64,000 nt of DNA. Origin: Comamonas sp. B21-038. Lineage in GTDB: Bacteria; Pseudomonadota; Gammaproteobacteria; Burkholderiales; Burkholderiaceae_C. The position numbers and the translations under genes were made by a program. Below, in pieces: positions 1 through 8,494 of the stretch. The notes under the pieces are model-generated. The model was not told where the DNA came from, made no database searches, and was given only the letters and a program-made list of their open reading frames with translations. The stretch spans positions 496,001-560,000 of the forward strand of contig NZ_CP092462.1 in NCBI RefSeq assembly GCF_022387135.1, in the 5' to 3' direction. Numbering within the stretch: the first letter of the stretch is position 1; the number at the start of each line of letters is the position of its first letter.

Positions 1-199
1 GATCAGTTTTTATGGCGCCCTTGCCCAGCTCATACACTTGCTTAGATGCATCCGATACACCATCTATCAATGTTGCGCTACCGCGTTTGATACTCACGCT
101 GTTGATGTTCAACCGCTTCGCGCCTTTGGACACTGTTTGGCTGCCGACTTCCACTATTTGACCGGCGGAGTTCTTTGCTTTGTTGATCAAGTCTTTCAA
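1..199 (-). CDS. SHOCT-domain membrane protein, N-terminal part (cut by window edge)
   Basis: This is the 5' end of a second copy of the gene at 37,063-37,578, and the two copies are near-identical over the shared 199 bases. The start is a TTG codon at 199; no in-frame ATG lies upstream before a stop. Only about 66 codons are present, covering the polar N-terminal region and the start of the glycine-rich segment. The C-terminal SHOCT motif would lie outside the window. It marks the left boundary of the visible left island. Confidence 0.6.
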   Translation of the reverse strand, partial: MKDLINKAKNSAGQIVEVGSQTVSKGAKRLNINSVSIKRGSATLIDGVSDASKQVYELGKGAIKTD

Positions 200-239
200 G
201 ATGTACTCGCTTGGCGGTGGAGTTGATTACAGTATGTTA

Positions 240-330
240 CTTCAATACCGGACATGTCTTGCACGCATTCTGGGTGGTAGTCTGAGGATGCAGACATCGT
301 CTTCCCGATGGCAAGATTGAGACCTCCGTA
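240..330 (-). pseudogene. Degenerate remnant of the Cys-rich exported protein gene
   Basis: Short blocks here match the 3' and signal-peptide-coding parts of the gene at 37,634-37,915, for example the stretches around 229-243 and 278-296. The middle has been deleted. In the right island the intact gene sits at exactly this place next to the SHOCT gene. An intact homologue occurs 0.8 kb further on, at 1,137-1,445. This appears to be a decayed duplicate and is too short to code for the protein. Confidence 0.4.
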
Positions 331-428
331 GATAAGAAGATCTGCGATTAATTGCAGAAGTGATAAGTCTCACCTCTTTAACTGTACTATTTGTGGAAGA
401 TGTGCTTCTCACCTTGAAGGGATGACTT

Positions 429-1130
429 ATGGGAGATAGTGATCCAGTTTCTGAGTCCGCAGTGGCAGTTCAGGAAGTTGCGAAGACCACTCGCTCAGCT
501 ATCGAGGCTACTCGTGATGCCGGGAGTTTTTTAGCGAAGTATCTTGACGGCCCTCTCGTCCAGATGTCCGGCCTACTAGAGGACACCTTACGGTATCGAC
601 GGGGAGTGCGGCTAATTCGTCTGGAGAAAAGATTTCAGGAAGAGCTGCAAGCGAACGGTACAAAGATTGATGTAAAGCGTCTTCCTATTAACTTTGCGTT
701 GTCTGTGCTGGAGGAAGGTAGCTTGGAAGAGGATGATGACCTCCAAGATCTCTGGGCCCGGCTGCTAGCTAATGTCGCGGATGCAGGGGTGGGGGTTTCT
801 CCGAGGCGGGCCTACATTTCCTTGATTAAGGACCTGTCTCCCTTGGATGCGCTCGTTTTTGAGTTGATCTATAGCGTTCCCGATGTCCCCAATGGCAAGC
901 CGATTGTGACCTACCAACTGCCCCAAAAGGCGTTTAGGGCGGACGGATTGGACAAGGCGGACATCCTTGAGCCGAGCGAGGAAATTGTGCTTTCGCTGGC
1001 CAATCTTGAACGACTTGGACTTCTCAGCTATGGGCCAAGCTGGGGCGGAGGAGAAATTTTCAAGTACGTTAACAAGACCGTCCCTGGGCGCGATTTTATG
1101 AAAGCGATCGGTAGACGGTCAGCGATTTAA
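429..1130 (+). CDS. Abi-alpha/DUF4393 family protein
   Basis: The 233-residue soluble protein resembles the DUF4393 family, which is also listed as abortive-infection protein alpha. The N-terminal ~60 residues are helical and polar. The family-like core follows, with a tract rich in E and D (about residues 90-105) and then a segment around LWARLLANVAD, which is typical of the family. The start is an ATG after AAGGG with about 9 bases of spacing. There is no counterpart in the right island, so it is island-specific cargo. Family members are often associated with phage exclusion, but the mechanism is not settled. A defence role here is inference from family name and island location only. Confidence 0.65.
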   Translation: MGDSDPVSESAVAVQEVAKTTRSAIEATRDAGSFLAKYLDGPLVQMSGLLEDTLRYRRGVRLIRLEKRFQEELQANGTKIDVKRLPINFALSVLEEGSLEEDDDLQDLWARLLANVADAGVGVSPRRAYISLIKDLSPLDALVFELIYSVPDVPNGKPIVTYQLPQKAFRADGLDKADILEPSEEIVLSLANLERLGLLSYGPSWGGGEIFKYVNKTVPGRDFMKAIGRRSAI

Positions 1131-1136
1131 TTGAGA

Positions 1137-1445
1137 TCACATCTTCTCAATTGTGAGGGTCAGGCAAGCTTTGCGCGCATCTTGCTCCTTGATTGCGTAG
1201 CAGTTATTGCGCGTCCCCTTGATCTCTGCCATGCACTGGTTACGCTTGTCGCCATCCTTGATGCGATGGCAGTACCCATAGTCCCGCTTGACCACCGCCA
1301 GGCAGTACGCCCGTTTGTCCCCATCTTTGATCGCGTAGCAATCTGAGGATGCAGCCACGACCTCCCCCATGGCCAATATCGCGGCGGCACACGGTAGGGC
1401 CAGGAGGGTACTTCTCGCTATACCGGAGATTCGGGCTATCCTCAT
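1137..1445 (-). CDS. Small exported Cys-rich repeat protein
   Basis: The 102-residue protein has an N-terminal signal peptide (residues 1-32, ending near EVVAAS). It then has about three repeats of the form C-Y/H-x-I-K-D-G-D-K-R-x2-C, giving evenly spaced pairs of cysteines. This suggests a periplasmic protein stabilised by disulfides. The start ATG overlaps the stop of the upstream 207-residue gene (ATGA, 1442-1445), so the two are probably translationally coupled. A close homologue lies at 37,634-37,915 in the right island. The function is not recognised. The repeat regularity and the export signal are seen directly. Confidence 0.7.
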   Translation of the reverse strand: MRIARISGIARSTLLALPCAAAILAMGEVVAASSDCYAIKDGDKRAYCLAVVKRDYGYCHRIKDGDKRNQCMAEIKGTRNNCYAIKEQDARKACLTLTIEKM

Positions 1446-2065
1446 ATCCGGGTACCAGCTAGATCTGCCGTGCAATGCTTGCAGCGCACCGCATCCCGCT
1501 TGATCGTCTCGGCGCAGTAGGGGCATGCAATGGAGTCTGACTCATTGATGATGGCAGTACCCCATGCCTCGACATAGCCCGCTGTCGAATGCGTCTTGTC
1601 CTTTTGCTCATAGCGCACATTGATGATGGCGTTGCCGCCTAGTGCCAGCGTCTGCTCTTTCAGGCGTTGCGCGGCATCTTCTTGCGTGAACTTCTGCTCG
1701 AATGGCGTCCATCGCACCAGTTTGATATGTACTTCCGATAGCGTGCGGTAGTAACCATCTGGCGCCTTGGGCAGGATCTGGACATCTATCGTTCGCGCAC
1801 CGCTGGCGTTTGTGACGACGGCGCCGTCCGCCACCTCGGTCCATCCCGCCTTTGCATAGTGTGCTCGGACGATGCGCTTAGCTATGAACGGGTAGATGAA
1901 CACCCATGACACGCCACCCGTGAATACCGCGATGACTGCCGCAATCGCCGCTTGCAGCCACATCTGTTTGTAGGCCAGGTAGATGGGGCCCAGGAGCAGC
2001 ATCCATAGCCACGTGGCTTCCCCGAATTCTTCAATGTGTCCGCTGGCAGAGTTACGAAATCGCAT
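1442..2065 (-). CDS. Membrane-anchored YbjQ-like protein with zinc ribbon
   Basis: The 207-residue protein has three parts. Residues ~1-65 are polar then hydrophobic, with two membrane segments (around WLWMLLLGPIYLAY and IAAVIAVFTGGVSWVFIY), as in DUF2628-type domains. Residues ~90-165 look like a YbjQ/heavy-metal-binding fold segment (LGGNAIINVRYE). The C-terminus is a zinc ribbon with the four cysteines of CPYC and CKHC. The gene is coupled to the small exported protein downstream. No enzymatic role can be assigned. The combination of membrane anchor and zinc ribbon is typical of small regulatory or scaffold proteins. Confidence 0.6.
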   Translation of the reverse strand: MRFRNSASGHIEEFGEATWLWMLLLGPIYLAYKQMWLQAAIAAVIAVFTGGVSWVFIYPFIAKRIVRAHYAKAGWTEVADGAVVTNASGARTIDVQILPKAPDGYYRTLSEVHIKLVRWTPFEQKFTQEDAAQRLKEQTLALGGNAIINVRYEQKDKTHSTAGYVEAWGTAIINESDSIACPYCAETIKRDAVRCKHCTADLAGTRI

Positions 2066-2127
2066 GGTGTTTCCTTTTCTATATTGGGATCGGATTTGTT
2101 GATTGATCGGTGTTGTGGCACGGGGTC

Positions 2128-3414
2128 TTAGTTGGCTCTGTTACAAGCGGCGGCAGGTTTGGCGGTAGGTTTTATTGCAGCAGGTTGCCCGCGGGTATGA
2201 CCGTCGGTCATGGCGTATCTGCCCCAGTCCTGCATGAGTGCGTGGCGCTTTTCCAGCATGTCTCCGCGTCGATACGCGGCCTCCACCTTGCTCGCGACGG
2301 TGTGTGCGAGGGCCATCTCCGCGACCTCGTTGGCGTACTGCGTTTTCTCGGCGCACCAGTCGCGGAACGTAGAGCGGAATCCATGCGGCACGGCGTCTAC
2401 ATTCAGGCGGCGGAGGACTGCAGTTAGCGTCATGTTCGATAGCGGCGCTCCCGTCTCTGGATCGGCACTTGCCCGGTAGCCTGGGAACACATAGAGGCAC
2501 GATGCATGTACGACCTCACGTTGGTTCTTGAGGATCTCAATTGCTGCATCCGACAGGGGTACGCGGTGCTCCTTATGAGCTTTCATCCGCTCCGCTGGGA
2601 TCGTCCATACGCGGTTGGCTATATCGATTTCATCCCACCTTGCTCCCCGCACTTCGCCCGAGCGGGTTGCCGTCAGGATCAGGAACTGCAGGGCAAGAGC
2701 ACCATTGCCTTCTTGGCTTCGCAACTGCACCATGAACGCGGGTAGATCGGTATAGGGCATAGCACGGTGATGCACGGTCTTGGTGACCTTTGCTGGTGCC
2801 GGTAGTAGCTTGTCCAGGAGTCCCTTCCAGCGCGCCGGGTTGGCATCCTTGCGATAGCCTCGGGCCACTGCCCAGTCCAGTACCGATTCGATCCGTCCCC
2901 GCACTCGATTGGCTGTTTCCGTCTTAGTGGCCCACATGGGCTCGATCACCCGCAGCACCATCTCTACATCGACTGCTGCCACTGGTACCCTGCCCAGTAC
3001 AGGATTGGCGTAGGTAGCGAGAGATGAGCGCCACTGCGCGACGTGCTTAATGTTCTTCCAGCCTTTCTCATGCGCGTCGATGTACTTGGTAGCGGCGTCT
3101 GCGAACGTGATGGCTCGCTGCATCTCCTGGGCCAGTTGGGTACGCAGTCGCTGTGCGTCGGCTACTGGATCGATACCGCGTGCCAGTTTGAGGCGAGCTT
3201 CGCGTGCCAGGTCTCTCGCTTGGGCGAGGGTGACCGAGGGATAAGACCCCAGGCCCAGGTCCCGGCGGCGGCCGCCCACCTGGTAGCGCAGCAGCCAGCT
3301 ACGCGATCCGTACATGGTGACGTTCAGCACCAGGCCGCGCACGCCTCCGACGTGTGTCGATCCCCTCCGCCAGATGTTGGCCACCTGCTGGGCTCCTAGT
3401 TCCTTAGCGGCCAT
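2128..3414 (-). CDS. P4-type tyrosine integrase (left island)
   Basis: The 428-residue site-specific recombinase has an N-terminal DUF4102-like arm-binding domain (GGVRGLVLNV, YRYQVGGRRRDLGLGSYPSVTLAQAR). A core-binding SAM-like domain follows (about residues 100-200), then the catalytic domain. The catalytic Arg is in TATRSGEVRGARWDEI, the HGFR box in VPHGFRSTFRDW, and the final His and Tyr are in LAHTVASKVEAAYRRG. The start is set at 3414 because the family begins at MAAKELG. The open frame extends upstream, but with low-complexity S/T/R-rich sequence that does not look like protein. It is almost identical to the integrase at 38,880-40,154. It probably catalyses island integration at tRNA-Ser. 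Confidence 0.92.
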   Translation of the reverse strand: MAAKELGAQQVANIWRRGSTHVGGVRGLVLNVTMYGSRSWLLRYQVGGRRRDLGLGSYPSVTLAQARDLAREARLKLARGIDPVADAQRLRTQLAQEMQRAITFADAATKYIDAHEKGWKNIKHVAQWRSSLATYANPVLGRVPVAAVDVEMVLRVIEPMWATKTETANRVRGRIESVLDWAVARGYRKDANPARWKGLLDKLLPAPAKVTKTVHHRAMPYTDLPAFMVQLRSQEGNGALALQFLILTATRSGEVRGARWDEIDIANRVWTIPAERMKAHKEHRVPLSDAAIEILKNQREVVHASCLYVFPGYRASADPETGAPLSNMTLTAVLRRLNVDAVPHGFRSTFRDWCAEKTQYANEVAEMALAHTVASKVEAAYRRGDMLEKRHALMQDWGRYAMTDGHTRGQPAAIKPTAKPAAACNRAN

Positions 3415-3640
3415 AGGTACCACCTCCGGATAGGGTATTTGCAATATCAATGGGCATGTCCTTCTTGTCCTTCTCGCGTGTTGTGATGGGTAGATGGACA
3501 AAATTTTCAGCAGCCTTGGCAGAGGTCGGAAGGGGGTAGCCGCGGGCGTGCCGAGCCCTATGCGGACGATGGCACTGCGAGAGTTTTCTTGCGAGGATTC
3601 GGTCCGAGGCCGACCAGAGATGCAGGGCGTGCGCCGCGGA

Positions 3641-4138
3641 CTAGTCCAGCGTGTAGGGTTGGAACTTCCAGTCGTAGTTGAGGCGGCTGGGGTGTCTTGG
3701 ATGGCCGCTGGCGGTGGGATCGCCGAACATGCTCCACTGCGGCGAGTACTTTGCGACCCGCGCATACAGCTCGTCGCGAGCCCTCAGGAAGTACGAGCGC
3801 TGCACCACAGTCTCACCCCACGCAGCCCATAGCGTAGGGGTCTCGTACTGCGCGATCAATTTCTCCATCTCGTCGAGATTGCGCGCATAGGCTTGGGCAT
3901 CAGCTCGGGTGGGCAGGGCGCTCCAGTCCGTGGCTCGCACGGGGTAGAGGTTGAGCATTACGAATCCGTCGTATCCATTGAGGGTCGCGACCTTTTGCAC
4001 CCTGGCTACGGTGGGGTCTGATTTTTCCTGTGTTGCCTTGCTCGGGTTGAGGCCGATAGCGATCAATGGACGTGTGCCTGATGTGCCCAGGGTGTAGCGC
4101 CATTGGTCGTTTTGGTCTGCGTGGTAGAGGTCGTACAT
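3641..4138 (-). CDS. DUF1643 domain protein (left copy)
   Basis: The 165-residue protein is of the DUF1643 family: MYDLYHADQND, IAIGLNPSKATQEKSDPTVARV, GYDGFVMLNLYPVRAT. These segments are the hallmark of the family, whose members are common on mobile elements and whose function is unknown. It is divergently transcribed from the XRE gene at 4,242. The right island has a near-identical copy at 40,381-40,878. The integrase follows on the same strand after about 225 bp, so the two could share a transcript. Confidence 0.85.
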   Translation of the reverse strand: MYDLYHADQNDQWRYTLGTSGTRPLIAIGLNPSKATQEKSDPTVARVQKVATLNGYDGFVMLNLYPVRATDWSALPTRADAQAYARNLDEMEKLIAQYETPTLWAAWGETVVQRSYFLRARDELYARVAKYSPQWSMFGDPTASGHPRHPSRLNYDWKFQPYTLD

Positions 4139-4241
4139 CTGTTGCCTTTGTGGTTCGATTGGTTGGGGGCAAATTTCCTTCGCTTAATTTGTACCATATA
4201 TGCGGGTGCGTAAATGCGGCTGTCTATCGATAGTTCCGGCT

Positions 4242-4502
4242 ATGGAACGAGACGAGGCTTTGATAGTGGCATTTGCGGACGAGCTGCGGGCTCGGCGTAA
4301 TGCGCTTGAGCTGTCCCAGGAGGAGTTTGCGCATTTGGTTGGAGTCAATCGCACCTATATGGCCAAGCTAGAACTTGCGCAGAATCAACCGACACTTACA
4401 GTGCTGCAGGCGGTCGCGGTAGCTCTGGCAGTCCCGTTGCCCGATTTCCTAAATAGCGTCTTGGCGAGACGTCGCAGACGTCCACCTCCAGCTCGTAATT
4501 GA
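4242..4502 (+). CDS. XRE-family transcriptional regulator (left)
   Basis: The 86-residue single-domain Cro/CI-type helix-turn-helix protein has its HTH at about residues 20-60 (LSQEEFAHLVGVNRTYMAKLE). The start at MERDEAL is chosen as the usual length. An in-frame ATG at 4200 would add 14 residues, and neither start has a good ribosome site. It sits divergent to DUF1643, at the same place as a clearly different XRE protein in the right island. It probably controls this promoter region or island genes. The exact operator is not evident. Confidence 0.75.
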   Translation: MERDEALIVAFADELRARRNALELSQEEFAHLVGVNRTYMAKLELAQNQPTLTVLQAVAVALAVPLPDFLNSVLARRRRRPPPARN

Positions 4503-4621
4503 GATGCCCGAGCCGCAGCCCGGCTTCCCCGAAATTCGGGAGGGTATGTTTCCGTTTTAGCTTGGTGCCAGGTCTCGCTAGCTGGCTTCCAGCCATCCCA
4601 TGGTCTGCGCCCGATACCCCT

Positions 4622-4670
4622 GCGCCCCGCCCGCCACGATGCCCCCGTAGGGGGCTGTCGGGCGGGGCGC
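4622..4670. repeat. GC-rich hairpin H1
   Basis: A perfect 12-bp outer stem (GCGCCCCGCCCG with its complement) encloses a second stem, GCCCCCGTAGGGGGC. The same element lies at 41,418-41,466 in the right island. It belongs to a family of GC-rich inverted repeats scattered in the variable zones. There is no T-run, so it does not look like a standard terminator. Confidence 0.7.
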
Positions 4671-4750
4671 GGGTGTCGGGCATGGGATTGGAGTTGCTTC
4701 TCCGGGATGTGAGATTGGCTCGCCGATGCTGGGCGCCTGCTTCCTAGCTT

Positions 4751-4874
4751 CGGCATGCGACGTGGTACCGAGGTGAGTTTCGTGGGCGCTTGGACTATGG
4801 GGGTAGCGGCTAGTTTTTCCGTGCAGCGCTTTGGTACCACTCCGTGCCACTTCGGCACCATCGCGGGTCGATGG
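4751..4874 (+). repeat. 124-bp repeat, copy R1
   Basis: This is a non-coding 124-bp unit. It begins CGGCATGCGA, carries GTGGTACC near its left end, has the core GGACTATGGGGGTAGCGGC from about position 42, then GGTACCAC and a right end near CGATGG. The left GTGGTACC and the internal GGTACCAC are complementary and can close a large stem-loop. The copy in the right island at 41,547-41,670 is almost identical. Confidence 0.8.
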
Positions 4875-4970
4875 CTCCTATGCTGGGGCCCTTGATCTGA
4901 GCTTGGGTTCCTGCTGCTACCCGTTCGCATCCCTGCATGGTAGCTCCCTATCCGGTAGACCCCGCCCCTG

Positions 4971-5026
4971 CCCGAGCCCCCCCGCCCACCCCTTTTAGGG
5001 GTGGAGGGCGGGGGGGGGAGTTCGGG
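4971..5026. repeat. GC-rich hairpin H2
   Basis: A long inverted repeat: CCCGA and a C-run, CGCCC, CCCC, loop TTTTA, then GGGG, GGGCG, a G-run and TCGGG. It follows R1 by about 100 bp, as such hairpins follow most of the 124-bp repeats. Confidence 0.7.
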
Positions 5027-5076
5027 TCGTGGGTTTCGAGTGGGCTGCCTATGCTGCGCTGCTCGTGGTTGGGCTT

Positions 5077-5200
5077 CGGCATTCGAGGTGGTATCTACGC
5101 GAGTTTCGTAGGTGCCTGGACTATGGGGGTAGCGGCCAGGTTTTCCCTGCATCTCTTCGGTACCTCCCCGCGCCACTTCGGGGCCATCGCGGTTTGATGG
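5077..5200 (+). repeat. 124-bp repeat, copy R2
   Basis: The unit has the same length and core as R1 (GGACTATGGGGGTAGCGGC) and ends GCGGTTTGATGG. The 100 bases after it resemble those after R4 and R7 (shared blocks around GAACTCCA, GTCCTAGCTA and TTGCGTCCTGCAGC). It is matched by R10 in the right island. Confidence 0.8.
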
Positions 5201-5313
5201 CTCGCTTGCTTGAACTCCAGGCCTGCCTGGCGCATGTGTCCTAGCTAGGTGTTGCGTCCTGCAGCCGGTCCGCATCCCGGGATGCATGCGCACTATCCTT
5301 GTAGCCTCCACCC

Positions 5314-5379
5314 GACTCGATACCCCCCCGCCCACCCCTTTTGGGGGTGGAGGGCGGGGGGGATATCGGGTGTAGGAGG
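5314..5379. repeat. GC-rich hairpin H3
   Basis: The inverted repeat has arms CCTCCACCCGA and TCGGGTGTAGGAGG around a central CCCGCCCACCCC / GGGGGTGGAGGGCGGG stem. It directly precedes the MscS-type gene, separated by about 130 bp. Confidence 0.65.
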
Positions 5380-5512
5380 TTCGAGTTCGCTGCTTGTGAG
5401 GGGTCTAGGGTCATGGCGATAGATGCTGGATTGCACTGCATGCGACCTATGTGCCTGCTCCGGCTTCACTCGAGTATGTTTCGCAGTTCCTGAGGTTTGG
5501 GGTGAGGTCGCT

Positions 5513-6118
5513 ATGACCGTCTTCGTACCAATAGCTGTACTGCAAGGTACACTTCATGTATCGAACACTGAGTTGATTTGTATGAGTGCTTTCTTGGGGT
5601 CATTCGGTACCGCTTTATCTCCCAGATCTCCTGTGGGGGCGCTGTTAATCGGTGCTTTGATTCTGGGATTGATACTTGTCGTCATATTGCTGATCCGTAG
5701 AAGTGTGCGACACGTGGCACTACATCTATCAGACACTACGGCACTGCAATTTGTTAGCGAGTTTGCACAGCTATTAACTTGCGTCTTTGGGTTTGTTCTC
5801 TACGCGCATTTGATACCGGAGTTGAGAGCTTTAGGTACAGCGCTACTTGCAGGAGTAAGCGTGGTGTCTGTAGTTGTCGGGATGGCAGCTCAGAGTACGC
5901 TGGGCAACGTAATTGCTGGCTTTTCACTAGTGCTATACAGACAAATTCGCGTGGGAGACACTATTCAAATTAATTCCCCTCTGGGGGTTGTGACGGCTAA
6001 GGTTGAAGTTATCTCTCTAGGGTTTACCCAGTTGGTTAATGCGGATGGTCATGAGTTAATTGTCCCTAACAGCGTAATGATGGGAAATTCTATTATCCGC
6101 CTAAGTCGAGGTCTCTGA
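5513..6118 (+). CDS. Small MscS-type mechanosensitive channel
   Basis: The 201-residue protein has three predicted membrane helices. The signature pore-lining third helix and start of the beta domain are recognisable: GVSVVSVVVGMAAQSTLGNVIAG, then RQIRVGDTIQI and VPNSVMMGNSIIRLS. It is shorter than E. coli MscS (286 residues) and lacks the C-terminal cage domain. The start is the ATG at 5513 after GAGG with 5 bases of spacing; upstream frame sequence is Cys-rich and unlike the family. The gene stands alone between R2/H3 and R3, like a cassette. Family members release solutes on osmotic downshift. Confidence 0.8.
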   Translation: MTVFVPIAVLQGTLHVSNTELICMSAFLGSFGTALSPRSPVGALLIGALILGLILVVILLIRRSVRHVALHLSDTTALQFVSEFAQLLTCVFGFVLYAHLIPELRALGTALLAGVSVVSVVVGMAAQSTLGNVIAGFSLVLYRQIRVGDTIQINSPLGVVTAKVEVISLGFTQLVNADGHELIVPNSVMMGNSIIRLSRGL

Positions 6119-6167
6119 CCATTAGTGACTGTTAGTGCTGTCTCACTGGCCGTTATTTATAGCTTAT

Positions 6168-6291
6168 CGGCATGCGAGAGTGTACTTAGGCTATTTTCTT
6201 GAGTGTACGGACTATGGTGGTAGCGGCTAGCTCTCGCGCGCTGTGCTTTGGTACCTCTGCGTGCGACTTCGGGGCTATCGCAGTTTGATAG
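6168..6291 (+). repeat. 124-bp repeat, copy R3
   Basis: Exactly 124 bp, with a slightly altered core (GGACTATGGTGGTAGCGGC) and the middle block CTCGCGCGCTGTGCTTTGG. That middle block recurs in copy R7, which matters for the mosaic argument. It lies just after the MscS gene. Confidence 0.75.
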
Positions 6292-6334
6292 TTGCTTGCA
6301 GTGGGCCTACACTCCCGGAATATATTGCGACATT

Positions 6335-6390
6335 CGAACTGTTCGCCCCGCCCGACCCCGCAGGGGTTGAGGGCGGGGCGGGCTGTTCGG
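6335..6390. repeat. GC-rich hairpin H4
   Basis: The inverted repeat CGAACTGTTCGCCCCGCCC ... GGGCGGGGCGGGCTGTTCGG encloses ACCCCGCAGGGGT. It follows R3 and lies just past the stop of the HxlR gene on the opposite strand. Confidence 0.65.
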
Positions 6391-6430
6391 TAACGGCCAG
6401 GAGCAGACATTGGAATAGCAGCCTAGCATT

Positions 6431-6844
6431 CTATGCATCTGCATCGCCGTGAAGGGTGTCAAACGTTTGCCTAGCTTCTCGAAAGTGGTCTGCATTTTCG
6501 ACGATCCATGTCCACAGCGGCACCATGCGCAAGAGAAGCTCCATGCCGGTTTCCGACAACTCGTACTCCACTCTCGGTGGCACCTCCTGAAAGTCATGGC
6601 GGAGCACCAAGCCATCACGTTCCAGTAATCGCAGTGTCAGCGTCAGCATGCGTTGGGTGACTCCGTGCATACGTCTGCCGATCTCCGCGTGGCGCAATTT
6701 GCCATACACGCCCAGCGTGTGAAGGATGCCAAGTGACCAGCGGTTTCCGGCGTGTGCTAGCAGCTCGCGTCGTACTCCATCGTCATCGTCCCGTAGACCG
6801 TCGCAAACGGCTTGCGCGTGTTGCAGAATTTCGTCTCTATTCAC
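6431..6844 (-). CDS. HxlR-family transcriptional regulator
   Basis: The 137-residue winged-helix regulator of the HxlR/DUF24 type has the recognisable core NRWSLGILHTLGVYGKLRHAEIGRRM (recognition region), then LLERDGLVLRHDFQEVPPRVEYELSETG (wing). It is divergent from the NmrA-like gene at 6,938, with a 93-bp shared promoter region. HxlR regulators often control a neighbouring redox or aldehyde-related gene. A weak promoter for the divergent gene may be TTACAT (6880) and TAGACT (6903) with a 17-bp spacer. Regulation of its neighbour is inferred from the arrangement. Confidence 0.88.
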   Translation of the reverse strand: MNRDEILQHAQAVCDGLRDDDDGVRRELLAHAGNRWSLGILHTLGVYGKLRHAEIGRRMHGVTQRMLTLTLRLLERDGLVLRHDFQEVPPRVEYELSETGMELLLRMVPLWTWIVENADHFREARQTFDTLHGDADA

Positions 6845-6937
6845 TGTGGTTTTGCTCCCGGTATCACGCGTGTGCCTTCTTACATTGTCTGCGGTGTGTG
6901 GCTAGACTGGCCCAACTAACAGCTTTTTGGGTACACG

Positions 6938-7900
6938 ATGAACCAAGCAGATCCTAACGCCAATTCTAAAAACATCCTCGTCCTCGGTGCCGGTGAACTC
7001 GGCATGCCGGTGCTCCGCAACCTAGCGCGCCGCGCAAAGACCGTGGCTGGTGCCAAGATCAGCGTGCTACTGCGCAACAGTGCTGTGGAATCCTCTGAGC
7101 CTGCCAAGCAGCAAGATATCGCGGAAATTCGAAGTCTTGGCATCGAAATCGTCCTGGGAGATCTTGTGAATAGCTCCATCGATGAGCTTGCCTTGGTTTT
7201 CGCGCGCTACGACACAGTGATCGGCTGCGTGGGCTATGCCGCCGGTATCAACACACCGATGAAACTGGCGCGAGCAGCGTTACAGTCTGGCATTCCTCGA
7301 TACTTCCCCTGGCAGTTCGGGGTCGATTTCGACGTGATCGGTCGCGGTGGTCCACAGGATATTTTTGACGCTCAGCTCGACGTGCGCGAGCTGCTGCGTA
7401 GCCAGAACCAAATGGAGTGGGTCATTATCTCCACTGGCATGTTCATGAGTTATCTGTTCGAGCCCGAGTTCGGCGTGGTTGACTTGCAAAAAGATGTAGT
7501 TCACGCGCTGGGCAGCCTCGATACCGCTGTAACTTTGACCACACCCGATGATATCGGCGCACTGACAGCGGAAGTGATGTTCGCACAACCGCGTATCCGC
7601 AACGAGATCGTGTATTTGGCAGGTGACACGGTTACTTATGGCGAGGTAGCGGACAAATTAGAAGCAGGTCTTAACCGCTCTTTCACCAGGTCGATATGGA
7701 CTGTGCAGTACCTACTGGATGAGTTGGCGCGCGATTCACAAAACATGATGAGCAAGTACCGTGCTGCCTTTGCCCAGGGCCGAGGCATGGCGTGGGACAA
7801 AAGTGGTACCTTCAACCAGATCCACGGCATTCCGGTGACGGATGTGTCTTCTTGGATTAATGCAAACCTCGCATCTCGTAGCTCGAACGATGGGCTTTGA
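6938..7900 (+). CDS. NmrA-like NAD(P)-binding reductase
   Basis: The 320-residue Rossmann-fold protein has an N-terminal nucleotide motif in ILVLGAGELGMPVLRNLARR. The body is of the NmrA/isoflavone-reductase-like atypical SDR class: GDLVNSSIDELALVF, YDTVIGCVGYAAG, GIPRYFPWQFGVDFDVIG, VIISTGMFMSYLF. Family members reduce small aromatic or isoflavonoid substrates or act as redox sensors; the substrate here is unknown. With the divergent HxlR gene it forms a two-gene module between repeat R3/H4 and the next module. Confidence 0.82.
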   Translation: MNQADPNANSKNILVLGAGELGMPVLRNLARRAKTVAGAKISVLLRNSAVESSEPAKQQDIAEIRSLGIEIVLGDLVNSSIDELALVFARYDTVIGCVGYAAGINTPMKLARAALQSGIPRYFPWQFGVDFDVIGRGGPQDIFDAQLDVRELLRSQNQMEWVIISTGMFMSYLFEPEFGVVDLQKDVVHALGSLDTAVTLTTPDDIGALTAEVMFAQPRIRNEIVYLAGDTVTYGEVADKLEAGLNRSFTRSIWTVQYLLDELARDSQNMMSKYRAAFAQGRGMAWDKSGTFNQIHGIPVTDVSSWINANLASRSSNDGL

Positions 7901-8059
7901 GGCACATGTTTCTGGAATAGCAGGGAGCTCTAGTGGCTTACCTCGATCTGCGGCAATTGCTCCGAAGCCAACGCATGCTAATTGGAGATGAGTGTCAGCT
8001 ATGGGTCGGCAGCCGACTTTAAGCACTGATGTTTGTTAGCTAGCTGAGATGCGTTCTGC

Positions 8060-8494
8060 CTAGTCCTTTTTACGCTCATGAATGGTATCCTCGATCTCCC
8101 GGAGCTTATGGATGCCGAGACCCCTAATTTTTAGCAGCACCTTGGGCTCCCTTGCAAGCAGTTGCTCAACGGTAGTGATCCCACCACGAGCCAAAGCTTG
8201 AACCGTTTCTGGGGCGAAGACACCGTTAAGAGATGAGCCTTTGATGTGGCGTACGGGCGAGTAGATCCGCGCTGGGATGAAGGACTTGCCCGGAAACAGA
8301 GCTGTCTCAATCTGCTTGAATCGGAACATACCCATCCCGCGCATCTTCAGCAGTTCGTTCGGATAGGCACTACGAACTCCCTCAATCGTATGGATGCCAT
8401 TCCGTTCGAGAATCGTCTTCACTCGCAGCGGCAGTTGGTCGCCTATGGGAGTTTCGGCTATTGACGTCTGAGCATTGAGCATGTCTAACATCAT
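8060..8494 (-). CDS. Tandem RNAP alpha-CTD-like (helix-hairpin-helix) protein, copy 1
   Basis: The 144-residue protein is made of two similar ~50-residue domains (about 20-68 and 90-140). Each resembles the C-terminal domain of the RNA polymerase alpha subunit: LRVKTILERNGIHTIEGV...LLKMRGMGMFRFKQIE and VQALARGGITTVEQLL...LLKIRGLGIHKLREIE. In the first domain an Arg aligns with alpha Arg265, which contacts DNA; the Lys/Ser contacts are not kept. No N-terminal alpha domain is present. It is about 88% identical to 42,531-42,965 and a distant paralogue of 10,784-11,212. The role is unknown; DNA binding or transcription interference is plausible. Confidence 0.7.
   Translation of the reverse strand: MMLDMLNAQTSIAETPIGDQLPLRVKTILERNGIHTIEGVRSAYPNELLKMRGMGMFRFKQIETALFPGKSFIPARIYSPVRHIKGSSLNGVFAPETVQALARGGITTVEQLLAREPKVLLKIRGLGIHKLREIEDTIHERKKD

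Noticed and set aside
3415-3765. N-terminal extension of the left integrase (and the same in the right one)
   Set aside because: The extra 117 codons are low-complexity S/T/R-rich and unlike the integrase family, which starts at MAAKELG.
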